A stretch of 44,826 nt of DNA from positions 1 to 44,826 of the forward strand of contig NZ_LRDB01000052.1 in the NCBI RefSeq assembly GCF_001592935.1. The letters are read 5' to 3'. The position numbers and the translations under genes were made by a program. Position 1 is the stretch's first letter. The number at the start of each line of letters is the position of its first letter. This DNA is from Roseivirga echinicomitans (GTDB lineage Bacteria; Bacteroidota; Bacteroidia; Cytophagales; Cyclobacteriaceae). Under the pieces are notes generated by a model. That model saw only the letters and a program-made list of their open reading frames with translations. It was not told where the DNA came from and searched no databases. This document shows positions 36,280-43,256 of the stretch, one piece after another.

Positions 36280-36544
36280 TCAGTAGCATCTGCCTGTTTT
36301 CCTACCCTTACTCCGAGGCTTCCGAGGAAGGGGCTAAAACATAAATGTTGGAGATAAGCTTTGTTATCCCAAGGACTGAGCCTTTGGTGAATAGTGGTGG
36401 CAGGTTCTGCCAAAGGCAGATAAATCTGAGAACCTGCGACAGTAGATTGGTTAAGTCCCTGTGTTATTTCATACCCTTCCTTTTTGCTGGACATGCTATT
36501 TGTTGTTTTTTACTTATTGTCTGAGAACCCAAGAACTGTGAATA

Positions 36545-36592
36545 TTGACTTGTCAGACTATAGCTTAAAAATTTACTCCTATATAAACGTTT
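36545..36592 (-). pseudogene. Duplicated 3' end of a beta-barrel-like gene
   Basis: These 48 bases match 37206-37253 at 41 positions. In the minus-strand frame they encode NVYIGVNF and a stop, matching the C-terminus NIYLGVNF of the gene at 37226, and the homology continues past both stops. No open frame leads into the fragment, since a TGA stands directly before it. It is probably the remnant of a lost paralogue located behind the gene at 36607. Confidence 0.6.
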
Positions 36593-36606
36593 CAAGACAT
36601 CCGTTT

Positions 36607-37176
36607 TTAATACCAATTAAATCCGACTCCAAAGGAGAGTATCACAACGTCTCGATCTTTGTTATTGCTCAAATTTGTCCATCCCAACTGCAGTTGCGTT
36701 TGAAGGTCTAAAGCAAAGCGTTTCTTTTGCACTAATTCATACCCTGTACTAAGGGCAACTGCTCCACCAAAATTCCAATCTTCATTTTTAATGTTGTCTT
36801 CATAGATTGCTGGAAAATCCATAGCTAGACCTGCACCAGCATTGACCCACCAACGGTCTTTTACCCAATATTGAACAGAGGGCATAAATGCATCAAAACT
36901 TCGGTCATTGTCTTCGTATGCGTAGCCCATTCCAGCATACATGCCTAGAATGGCTAGACGATCATTGACCATCCAACCCACTTTCAAATTAGGAAAACTG
37001 CCGCCTGCTTGAGCTTCATCAAAAGGCATTGCTTGATCGCTGTCAGATATACTGATAGCACCACCGCCAATTCCAAAACCAATGACAAATCCTTTTCTTT
37101 CAATGTGGTTGGTCTCATTTTGACCATAACAGAGAAGCGTACAAAACGTAAATACAAAAATTAATAAGTTTTTCAT
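36607..37176 (-). CDS. Small secreted protein, probable outer-membrane beta-barrel
   Basis: This 189-residue protein has the signal peptide MKNLLIFVFTFCTLLCYGQ. The mature part has alternating hydrophobic/polar strands with glycine- and aromatic-rich turns (GFGIGGGAISIS, LAILGMYAGMGYAYED, WWVNAGAGLAM), and ends in an aromatic residue (VGFNWY), which suits an outer-membrane barrel of about eight strands. I cannot name a family. It lies 49 bp behind the gene at 37226 on the same strand, and both start MKNLL, so the pair is probably co-transcribed. Confidence 0.85.
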   Translation of the reverse strand: MKNLLIFVFTFCTLLCYGQNETNHIERKGFVIGFGIGGGAISISDSDQAMPFDEAQAGGSFPNLKVGWMVNDRLAILGMYAGMGYAYEDNDRSFDAFMPSVQYWVKDRWWVNAGAGLAMDFPAIYEDNIKNEDWNFGGAVALSTGYELVQKKRFALDLQTQLQLGWTNLSNNKDRDVVILSFGVGFNWY

Positions 37177-37189
37177 TTTTAATAATTAT

Positions 37190-37202
37190 GTGAAAAGCAA
37201 TT
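37190..37202. repeat. 13-bp inverted repeat, left arm (partner 37912-37924)
   Basis: GTGAAAAGCAATT here is the exact reverse complement of AATTGCTTTTCAC at 37912-37924. The arms lie directly upstream of the two small secreted-protein genes and bracket the gene at 37226. The homology continues imperfectly for several more bases. Confidence 0.7.
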
Positions 37203-37225
37203 GATTTGACTTGTCAGACTATAAC

Positions 37226-37882
37226 TTAAAAATTCACCCCTAAGTAAATGTTAGGCTCAAAAAGAAAGTAGTTTTTCCACTTATCGTCTATTACCTTAAA
37301 TGCTTCGGGAGCATTGTTGTCAAACATCCAGTGGTTAACATGAATTTGAGGCTCAATAAAAAAACGTTTTTTCTTACCAAATGCGATATGATAACCGACA
37401 TGATATGAATTATAGAGCTTAAAATCATTCCCGATTTTGTTACCATCTAGATCCATGTAGGTTTGAAATTGTGGTAACACTTCAACAGCTGCGAATAGTC
37501 CTTTCCATAACATACGTTGGTATGTAAATCCTATTCCTCTTTCTCGCACATGTCCTGGATAGAATTCACTTTCTGTATCTAACTTATCCAAAAGGCCATC
37601 CCACCATTGGATGCCCATGGGTTGAAACAATCGCCAGGTGGCAAGCTTCAATCCTATGATATTCTTATTATCCAGATTACGCTTTACGTGAAGCTCTATC
37701 ATTTGTGTACTTGTCCGATCATTCCACCCTCCTCCAAGAGGATCTGTAAGAATAAAAAAAGGTGTGCTTACCCTCCACTTATGGGTTACTTCAGTTTTTT
37801 CTTTTCCTTCTTCTTGTGATTGTGTTTGAGCAAAAGCACCAAATGTGCTGAAGAATAAAAGAATGATTAATAGATTTTTCAT
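37226..37882 (-). CDS. Secreted protein of unknown function, possible outer-membrane barrel
   Basis: I place the start at the ATG at 37882, giving 218 residues with signal peptide MKNLLIILLFFSTFGAFAQ; the frame is open further upstream only to a TTG, which would put 33 residues before the signal peptide. The mature protein has many aromatic residues and strand-like segments (ERGIGFTYQRMLWKGLFAAVEV, LYNSYHVGYHIAFGKKKRFFIEP), and ends IYLGVNF, typical of barrel C-termini. The segment IEPQIHVNHW resembles small Bacteroidota outer-membrane proteins of unknown role. A degraded copy of its 3' end lies at 36545. It is flanked by a 13-bp inverted repeat and is the first gene of the pair with 36607. 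Confidence 0.85.
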   Translation of the reverse strand: MKNLLIILLFFSTFGAFAQTQSQEEGKEKTEVTHKWRVSTPFFILTDPLGGGWNDRTSTQMIELHVKRNLDNKNIIGLKLATWRLFQPMGIQWWDGLLDKLDTESEFYPGHVRERGIGFTYQRMLWKGLFAAVEVLPQFQTYMDLDGNKIGNDFKLYNSYHVGYHIAFGKKKRFFIEPQIHVNHWMFDNNAPEAFKVIDDKWKNYFLFEPNIYLGVNF

Positions 37883-37911
37883 GACCTTAATTTTTAATGT
37901 TGTTTGAATTA

Positions 37912-37924
37912 AATTGCTTTTCAC
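37912..37924. repeat. 13-bp inverted repeat, right arm (partner 37190-37202)
   Basis: AATTGCTTTTCAC is the exact reverse complement of the arm at 37190. It lies 30 bases upstream of the start codon at 37882, in the presumed promoter region. Confidence 0.7.
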
Positions 37925-38097
37925 AAAGTACTTTCGCTTACTGTTAGACTGTTTAGCATAAGAGAAGGAAATATCATCCAATGTATATTTACATTTTGAC
38001 CGGATTGATAATTCAAAGGTGGGCTGGAAAGCAAAGTGAATCGTTCTGAAATGTAATTCAGGACTTAATGGTAAGATTTGGGACTTTTATAACAGGC

Positions 38098-39903
38098 TTA
38101 AATTTGCTTAGATTTCAACCAAGCTTTCGGTGTCATCCCTTCGATTTTTTTAAAGAAGGCATTGAATACCGTTTTAGAATTAAAACCGCTTTCATAGGCT
38201 AGTGCTAAGAGGGTAAAGTGGCTATTAGCTGGGTTTAGGGCAAGCTCTTTGAAGGCCTCTAAACGCAAACTATTGATGTATTCATTGAAGTTTTGGCCGA
38301 TTCGTTCGTTCAGTAACCAGGAAAGCTTGTTGCTGCTAATATTCACGTTTTCGGCTAGCTCGCGTAAAGATAAGGATGGGTTTTGAAACCACTTTTCTTC
38401 CTTCATTCCCTTTTCAAAAATTTCTAAAGCCATGTCGATTTCAGCCTCTGACATTAAGGCTTTGGGAGGGGCAATTCGTATTTGTTTTTCGGAATTAGAT
38501 GGCAATAGTTCTTCTCGGAAAACAGCTTGAACTAAATCTTGAAATCGCTTATATCGGTGTAATGGTTTAAGCAGCGGAATATTCATGAAATTTATGATTT
38601 GACCAGTACGCATTTTGATGTTTTCTTCCAAAAAGTCCAACGCCATTTCGTGCTTCCCCAAATGGACCGTCAAAAACAGTTGCCAGGGAAAAAGCGCTTC
38701 CCCAATCTCTTTTTTAATCATTGAGGTAACCCTGCTGATATCAACATGGATTTTATCTTCCGGATTTACCAATTTGTATAATACTCGGCATTCTTCTGGT
38801 CTTTCCGCCAAAGGGGTTTTATCTAAGAAGTCATTTAGTTTTTCGTAATCTTTTGTTAGAATTAAACACAGTTGTTTTAGTGCAATGGGATGTGTAAAAC
38901 TTGGGTTGATGCTCAATGAGGTCTCTATACATTCCAGTGCTTTTGTATAGTCCTCTTTTAAATAATAAATATTCGCTTTGGTGAAATAATGATTTGGAGA
39001 CAGAGGGTTTATTTTTAAAATATTATCGGCATGCCATAGTGCTTTTTCGAAATACCCTATTGCTGTGTACAATTCACATAAACCTTCTTCTGCTTCCGTA
39101 TAGGATGGATTAAGTTCTATTGCTTTTTGAAAAAAATTATGCCCATTGATGAAATCCCATTGACCCCAAAAAAGTAATGTCGCTTTACCAAAATACCCTG
39201 TATAGGATTGTTTATCAAGCTTAAAACCTTTGCTAAGATTCTCTTCTGACAACTGTAATAATCCTTTGTTATTTGTCCATGATCCATACATGGCATAACT
39301 ATAGACCAAACCAAAGTAAGGTAAAGCAAATGAGGGGTCTGTTGTTACACATTGTTCATAGAGCGCTATTGAATTTACCATTCCTTGTCCATCCCACATT
39401 AAATGCTGATAACGACCTTTAAGATAAAGGTCATAGGCCTCTATATTTTTAGTTGGTGCTTCAATTAAATGTTCTTGAATGTTGATGTGACCAAAATTTT
39501 CTCGAATCTGGTCAGCTATTCGCAAACTTATTTCATCTTGTAAGGCGAAAATATCCTCCATCTCCCGATCAAAATTTTTTGACCAGAAGTGAGTCCCATC
39601 ATTGGTATTGATTAACTGTGCTGTAATACGAACTTTGTTATTGACTTTTCTGACGCTCCCTTCCAAAACAGTACTCACCCCTAATTGATCACCAATGGTT
39701 CGTACATCTATATTTTTATTCTTAAATGCAAAAGAGGATGTGCGGGCAATGACTTTCAAGCCTTTCACGGTGGTTAGAGCATTGATAATTTCTTCGGTAA
39801 TGCCATCGCTGAAGTATTCGTTCTCTGGGTCGGCACTCATATTAACAAAAGGGAGAACCACAATGGACTTATTGGATGATGATATAGGTAGGTTGTTGCT
39901 CAT
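38098..39903 (-). CDS. TolB-like / TPR / AraC-type transcriptional regulator
   Basis: This cytoplasmic regulator of 601 residues has three parts. Residues 11-140 form the TolB/FlgO-like domain found beside adenylate cyclases and regulators (SIVVLPFVNMSADPENEYFS, EEIINALTTVKGLKVIART, GVSTVLEGSVRK). Residues about 150-400 contain TPR units (FFQKAIELNPSYTEAEEGLC, ALECIETSLSINPSFTHP). Residues about 500-601 form an AraC HTH domain (LSLRELAENVNISSNKLSWLLN, LLALAYESGFNSKTVFNAFFK, ending TPKAWLKSK). There is no membrane segment or signal peptide. It lies on the same strand as the small secreted proteins downstream, 216 bp away, and could control them, but this is only positional. The upstream border carries a GCTACAAC boundary motif. 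Confidence 0.92.
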   Translation of the reverse strand: MSNNLPISSSNKSIVVLPFVNMSADPENEYFSDGITEEIINALTTVKGLKVIARTSSFAFKNKNIDVRTIGDQLGVSTVLEGSVRKVNNKVRITAQLINTNDGTHFWSKNFDREMEDIFALQDEISLRIADQIRENFGHINIQEHLIEAPTKNIEAYDLYLKGRYQHLMWDGQGMVNSIALYEQCVTTDPSFALPYFGLVYSYAMYGSWTNNKGLLQLSEENLSKGFKLDKQSYTGYFGKATLLFWGQWDFINGHNFFQKAIELNPSYTEAEEGLCELYTAIGYFEKALWHADNILKINPLSPNHYFTKANIYYLKEDYTKALECIETSLSINPSFTHPIALKQLCLILTKDYEKLNDFLDKTPLAERPEECRVLYKLVNPEDKIHVDISRVTSMIKKEIGEALFPWQLFLTVHLGKHEMALDFLEENIKMRTGQIINFMNIPLLKPLHRYKRFQDLVQAVFREELLPSNSEKQIRIAPPKALMSEAEIDMALEIFEKGMKEEKWFQNPSLSLRELAENVNISSNKLSWLLNERIGQNFNEYINSLRLEAFKELALNPANSHFTLLALAYESGFNSKTVFNAFFKKIEGMTPKAWLKSKQI

Positions 39904-39966
39904 TTTCTACTATACCTTATCATCTTCTACGAACTGACATTTAATTTTTAATGATTTTTCCTTTAG

Positions 39967-39977
39967 TTGGCTACAAC
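39967..39977. repeat. Boundary motif TTGGCTACAAC
   Basis: The GCTACAAC at 39970-39977 is the inverse of the GTTGTAGC at 40274-40281 and equals the start of the long palindrome at 42473. It faces the AraC-type gene, whose start is 63 bases away, so it could be the border of a further cassette. The matching far end of that cassette was not found. Confidence 0.5.
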
Positions 39978-40026
39978 GTTATGTTTACGCCACGTTTGTG
40001 ACGCATATATATCATGTAATTTATCA

Positions 40027-40069
40027 AAACTTCCTTATAGCATCCAAATCAGTCGCTATAAGGAAGTTT
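40027..40069 (-). terminator. Strong stem-loop behind the Lnt-like gene
   Basis: A perfect 15-bp stem (AAACTTCCTTATAGC with its complement) encloses a 13-base loop. On the minus strand the stem ends in GTTT followed by TGATAA. It lies 240 bases downstream of the Lnt-like stop codon and upstream of the AraC-type gene, so it should block read-through from the Crp/Lnt unit. Confidence 0.7.
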
Positions 40070-40227
40070 ATTGAAGGTCTAATTTGTCTAAAGGTGATTT
40101 TTTTCCAAGCCCTTATGAGTAATATGTGTATACCCTGAGGCTTCGGGGTCAGTTGTTGGGCTTGAATTGTGACCTAAAAACTCGCTTCTTTCTAATTGTA
40201 GGGCTACTGTTGAATTCTTAAATTATA

Positions 40228-40275
40228 AACCGTTAAAACGGTTCTGTAAACTCACCCCATTATCATAGCCTATGT
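40228..40275. repeat. REP-like repeat, degenerate third copy
   Basis: The small hairpin AACCGTT, AA, AACGGTT (40228-40243) is intact and is followed after 21 bases by CATAGCC directly joined to TATG. Relative to the 30-bp palindrome at 36185 the 19-base centre is missing. The spacer also resembles that of the right transposase copy. No transposase gene is attached, so this is a non-autonomous relic. Confidence 0.85.
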
Positions 40276-40287
40276 TGTAGCAAGTAA
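40274..40287. repeat. Cassette-border inverted repeat, left arm (partner 42468-42481)
   Basis: GTTGTAGCAAGTAA is the exact reverse complement of 42468-42481. The two arms enclose exactly the Lnt-like and Crp-like genes: 22 bases lie between this arm and the Lnt stop, and 9 bases between the other arm and the Crp start. Confidence 0.85.
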
Positions 40288-40309
40288 TACTAATATAGTT
40301 CTATTCAAA

Positions 40310-41788
40310 TCAATCATCTTTTGTTGTTGGGTTTGATTTGTTTTTTGATTGAGACGCAATAGCCATGAACGACAGTAAGAATCCAATACACAGGTAGACG
40401 AAGCTATCTTGAATAACTGAGAATAATGTAATGACACCTTTGGTAGGTAGTTGTGAATACATGATTTTATCATTATCGTCAAAACTGCTCATTTGTGAGA
40501 CCATTTCACCGTATGGTGTAATTGCTGCAGAGAGTCCAAAACGCGTTGAACGCAGCACCGAGTGACCTTGCTCAACAGCTCTAAAGGCTGCCATTTCTGT
40601 ATGAACAGGGTCAATGCCTCTCCAATCACTTGACGGAAGAATAACCATATCTGCCCCTAATTCACCATACCCCTTTGCCAGATACGGAAAATCATAATCA
40701 TAGCAAATTGCGGCTCCGACTTTTGTTCCTTTCACATCAGTAACTTTTAAAGGCGACTTTCCCTGCACAGCTGGTTCTCCTGGTACGGGTTGATGCTTGA
40801 GGTATGTAAGCGTAATGTTTCCTGATGAATCGATAAACTGGTACTTGTTCTCATACCTCAAGGGAGATTGTGAAATGGGTGACACATAAGAAGCGACCAA
40901 AGTGATATTGAGTTCAGAAGCTAGTTCCTTGATGGAGTTTATCCATTCCTTCTCATCTTCAGGCATTATAAATATAGCAGCTTCGTTCCATGATATTATT
41001 TTAGCACCACCTTCCGCTGCAGTTCTGGTTCGTTTAAATAATGCCGTTCTTGTTTGTTCAGTTCTTTCCTTAGTTGGTAATGGTAAACCACTTGCCTCCG
41101 AGTCTGTTCCAACTGCCGCAACAGTAACAGTGTCAATACCATTGGCTTTGCTCATGTCGTATCGGATGGAGCCAAAAAAAATAAAAAGTAACAGCACAAA
41201 TAACGGCAGCTGAAATGTTGGAATAGAGATTTTTCGTTTGATTATGATGTTGGCAATTGAGACATTAACCCAATAAATCAGAAAGCTTAGACCGGCCATA
41301 CCAAACAAAGACACCGTTTGAGTAAGCGATACATTGTCGTGCATGGTATATGCAACTACTCCCCAACTGGCAAGAGGGGTAAAGGTGTATTGAATCCATT
41401 CCATAATAACCATGATGACAGGAAATAGAAACAACGCGAATTTTTGATTTTTAAACTTACTCCAGACCAAGTATCCCGGCAGGTGAAACAAACTAATTGG
41501 GATCGAGTAGAGAAAGACCAACACCAATGGAATTGGATCGCTAATAATCTTGGTTACAACGAAGGACCAAGCCAAAACTAAAGCGAGAAAAAAAGTTAAC
41601 CTTGACTTCCAACCTTGTGTGTGACTTAGATAAATTAGAAATGGAACACTTGAAACCCAAGCCATGACTTCAATACTAAATGTCATGTGAGTAAGGGCCA
41701 TGGTAACCATTCCAATTGCGAGATAATAAAGTGGATTAATTTTATCTACAGAGAATCCTTGTGTTTGGGTACTTGATGAATTCTTCAT
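40310..41788 (-). CDS. Apolipoprotein N-acyltransferase-like membrane protein
   Basis: This inner-membrane protein of 492 residues has about six N-terminal membrane helices (20-205), a periplasmic nitrilase-type domain (about 220-445) and a last helix (about 455-478), the architecture of Lnt. The catalytic triad is readable: E269 in SWNEAA, K331 in TYLKHQPVPGEP and C362 in GAAICYDYDF. Lnt transfers the third acyl chain to lipoproteins. The divergent glutamate motif (WNEAA instead of the common WPE) and the accessory location suggest a second, non-housekeeping enzyme, possibly acting on another amine. It follows the Crp-type gene by 79 bp on the same strand and sits inside a matched inverted repeat. 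Confidence 0.88.
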   Translation of the reverse strand: MKNSSSTQTQGFSVDKINPLYYLAIGMVTMALTHMTFSIEVMAWVSSVPFLIYLSHTQGWKSRLTFFLALVLAWSFVVTKIISDPIPLVLVFLYSIPISLFHLPGYLVWSKFKNQKFALFLFPVIMVIMEWIQYTFTPLASWGVVAYTMHDNVSLTQTVSLFGMAGLSFLIYWVNVSIANIIIKRKISIPTFQLPLFVLLLFIFFGSIRYDMSKANGIDTVTVAAVGTDSEASGLPLPTKERTEQTRTALFKRTRTAAEGGAKIISWNEAAIFIMPEDEKEWINSIKELASELNITLVASYVSPISQSPLRYENKYQFIDSSGNITLTYLKHQPVPGEPAVQGKSPLKVTDVKGTKVGAAICYDYDFPYLAKGYGELGADMVILPSSDWRGIDPVHTEMAAFRAVEQGHSVLRSTRFGLSAAITPYGEMVSQMSSFDDNDKIMYSQLPTKGVITLFSVIQDSFVYLCIGFLLSFMAIASQSKNKSNPTTKDD

Positions 41789-41867
41789 CTTTCTTTGTTT
41801 TTAAGTTCACTACAAAGATTGATGATGTTGATTTCGAATCCATTAACATTTGTTAAAGGATGACATC

Positions 41868-42458
41868 TTACTTCATGAGTTCTTTACGGAGCCTGCTTAG
41901 GGAAATATTTGTAATTCCCAGATAGGAGGCAATGTCAACATGTGAGATTAGATTTTCCAGAAAGTGATATTTTTCTCTAAAAAGAATGAGCCTTTCTTTA
42001 GCGTTCAGCGAGGCCAATGCAATTTCTTTTTCAACTTTTGCAAGGAGTTCATATTGTAAAACCATATTTCCAAACTCGCGGATGTCAATGTGATTTATCA
42101 TTAGCTGCTCAAACTTGTCAGCGTTTAAACTGGCTACGGTCAGCTCTGTAAGCGCTTGAAAGTTGAGGTGAGATTTTTGGTTAGCTGTTCTCGTTTTATT
42201 GGGAGAAAGTACACTGCCTTCAAGAAAATAAGATATAGTTACTTCCTCACCTTCCGGGCTTAGCAAAAAGCTCCGGCAGACACCTTCGTAAACAAAGTAT
42301 TCCTTGTTATTCTTTTTCCCTCTATCAATAAACACATCTCCTTTTTCATAAAATTCAACTAAAATCAAATCACTTATCAGATCTAATGACCCCTCAGACA
42401 CAGGAGACACTCTGTTGACTAAGGGTCTTGTTCGTTCTTTAATCTGTTCGGAATTCAT
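41868..42458 (-). CDS. Crp/Fnr-family transcriptional regulator
   Basis: This 196-residue protein has a cyclic-nucleotide-binding-like beta-barrel (about 30-115: EKGDVFIDRGKKNNKEYFVYEG, GEEVTISYFLEGS) and a C-terminal helix-turn-helix (VDIASYLGITNISLSRLRKEL, near 172-194). The phosphate-binding cassette is not conserved in a form that predicts cAMP binding, as is usual for Bacteroidota members of this family. No cysteine cluster suggests an Fe-S Fnr type. It is encoded just upstream of the Lnt-like gene and is likely its regulator. Its ATG is nine bases from the cassette-border repeat, so a promoter must lie within or beyond the boundary element. Confidence 0.92.
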   Translation of the reverse strand: MNSEQIKERTRPLVNRVSPVSEGSLDLISDLILVEFYEKGDVFIDRGKKNNKEYFVYEGVCRSFLLSPEGEEVTISYFLEGSVLSPNKTRTANQKSHLNFQALTELTVASLNADKFEQLMINHIDIREFGNMVLQYELLAKVEKEIALASLNAKERLILFREKYHFLENLISHVDIASYLGITNISLSRLRKELMK

Positions 42459-42467
42459 GATTATCTT

Positions 42468-42612
42468 TTACTTGCTACAACGGTCTAGTATAAGAATAGT
42501 AGCGGATTTACACACACTAACTTCTCGGTTAAACAAAGACCTTTTTTATATTTACTTACTTTCGTTTTAGTGATTAAACCGCTATTATTTTTATACATTG
42601 TTGGCTGTAGTC
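42468..42612. repeat. attC-like boundary element between two gene blocks
   Basis: The element begins with TTACTTGCTACAAC (right arm of the Crp/Lnt block) and ends with GTTGGCTGTAGTC (left arm of the next block). Inside, 42489-42505 pairs with 42579-42595 at 15 of 17 positions around a 73-base centre with no gene. Folded, it would form a long imperfect hairpin with CAAC/GTTG at the base. Size, symmetry and the position between compact gene blocks recall integron attC sites, but the RYYYAAC/GTTRRRY consensus is not met. Confidence 0.65.
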
Positions 42613-42614
42613 TT

Positions 42615-43256
42615 TTATTCAAATGGTCTTTTTTTGTAAGGACTTGGTGCTTTTCCAATTTCTTTAGCTGGATTTCCAATATAAAGTTTATTAGGTAGCG
42701 TATCTTTTTTAATTACAGCAGATGCTCCAATGTATGAGTATTCAGCAACTGTTATACTACCTATAACAACTGCATTCATACCAATAAAAACAAAATCTTT
42801 AATTATTGGTGCAGGTTCGTCTTCTCCATAGACAACATCTTTAAACAAGTGAAAAATATTCCCCTGTATAATACAGTTATTTCCAATTATACAGTTTTTC
42901 GCTACAAATGATGAAATAGAAGTATTATCGCCAACTTTAACATTGGCATATATACGACTACCATATTTAACATCAACGTTTCTTCCAGTTTTCACATTTT
43001 CTCCAATGTATGAATGATAATCAATTCTGTTATTTTCTCCAATCAAAGAACCTTGGCATATTACAGCATTCCCCATAATTTTACAATTATCAGAAATAAC
43101 AACTTTATTTAAAGAGTTGTCAACGTTTAAAAGTTCTTCATTTTTTGTATTATAGTTGGGGAAACCTATTGTACAATTAGGTCCAATATATACACCGTTT
43201 CCAATAGTTACGTTATTTGATATAATACTTGAAGGATGAATAATTGAATTAAGCAT
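42615..43256 (-). CDS. Left-handed beta-helix (hexapeptide repeat) acyltransferase
   Basis: This protein of 213 residues from the ATG at 43256 (a TTG one codon earlier is less likely) is nearly all hexapeptide repeats ([I/V]-G-x-x-x), seen from VTIGNGVYIGPNCTIG near the start to VTVAEYSYIGASAVIKK near 190, and ends with GNPAKEIG, the usual end of the LpxA/NeuD/DapH-type fold. It should be a trimeric acyl-CoA- or acyl-ACP-dependent O- or N-acyltransferase. Histidines such as the one in YHSYIG may be catalytic. The substrate is unknown. The gene overlaps the hydrolase gene by 8 bp and its stop is two bases from the boundary repeat. It is AT-rich like its two partners. Confidence 0.88.
   Translation of the reverse strand: MLNSIIHPSSIISNNVTIGNGVYIGPNCTIGFPNYNTKNEELLNVDNSLNKVVISDNCKIMGNAVICQGSLIGENNRIDYHSYIGENVKTGRNVDVKYGSRIYANVKVGDNTSISSFVAKNCIIGNNCIIQGNIFHLFKDVVYGEDEPAPIIKDFVFIGMNAVVIGSITVAEYSYIGASAVIKKDTLPNKLYIGNPAKEIGKAPSPYKKRPFE

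Larger units (their letters stand above)
36122..36606. other. 485-bp region with repeats and no convincing gene
   Basis: The region holds the right transposase repeat (36149-36214), a variant repeat in opposite orientation (36226-36279) and a duplicated gene tail (36545-36592). Between 36280 and 36544 a minus-strand frame of 84 codons is open (36240-36494), but it runs through the repeat, has no recognisable domain and its composition looks non-coding. I treat it as an intergenic mobile-repeat zone. Confidence 0.6.
39904..40309. other. 406-bp intergenic region built of repeats and a terminator
   Basis: It contains a boundary motif (39967-39977), a strong stem-loop (40027-40069), a degenerate transposase-type repeat (40228-40275) and the left arm of the cassette inverted repeat (40274-40287). 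No open frame of note is present between 40070 and 40227. Confidence 0.75.

Noticed and set aside
36240-36494. Minus-strand open frame of 84 codons as a gene
   Set aside because: It crosses the inverted REP-like repeat, has no known domain or clear leader, and its amino-acid make-up looks like translated intergenic repeat.
40902-41213. Plus-strand open frame of 103 codons
   Set aside because: Antisense to the catalytic domain of the Lnt-like gene, whose triad and membrane helices are clear.
42468-42612. Canonical integron attC site
   Set aside because: The core triplets AAC/GTT are in place, but the flanking bases do not fit RYYYAAC/GTTRRRY and no integrase gene is in view; I keep it as attC-like only.
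42485-42679. Minus-strand open frame of 64 codons in the boundary element
   Set aside because: It overlaps the acyltransferase 3' end out of frame and otherwise consists of the palindromic element; no start signal supports it.
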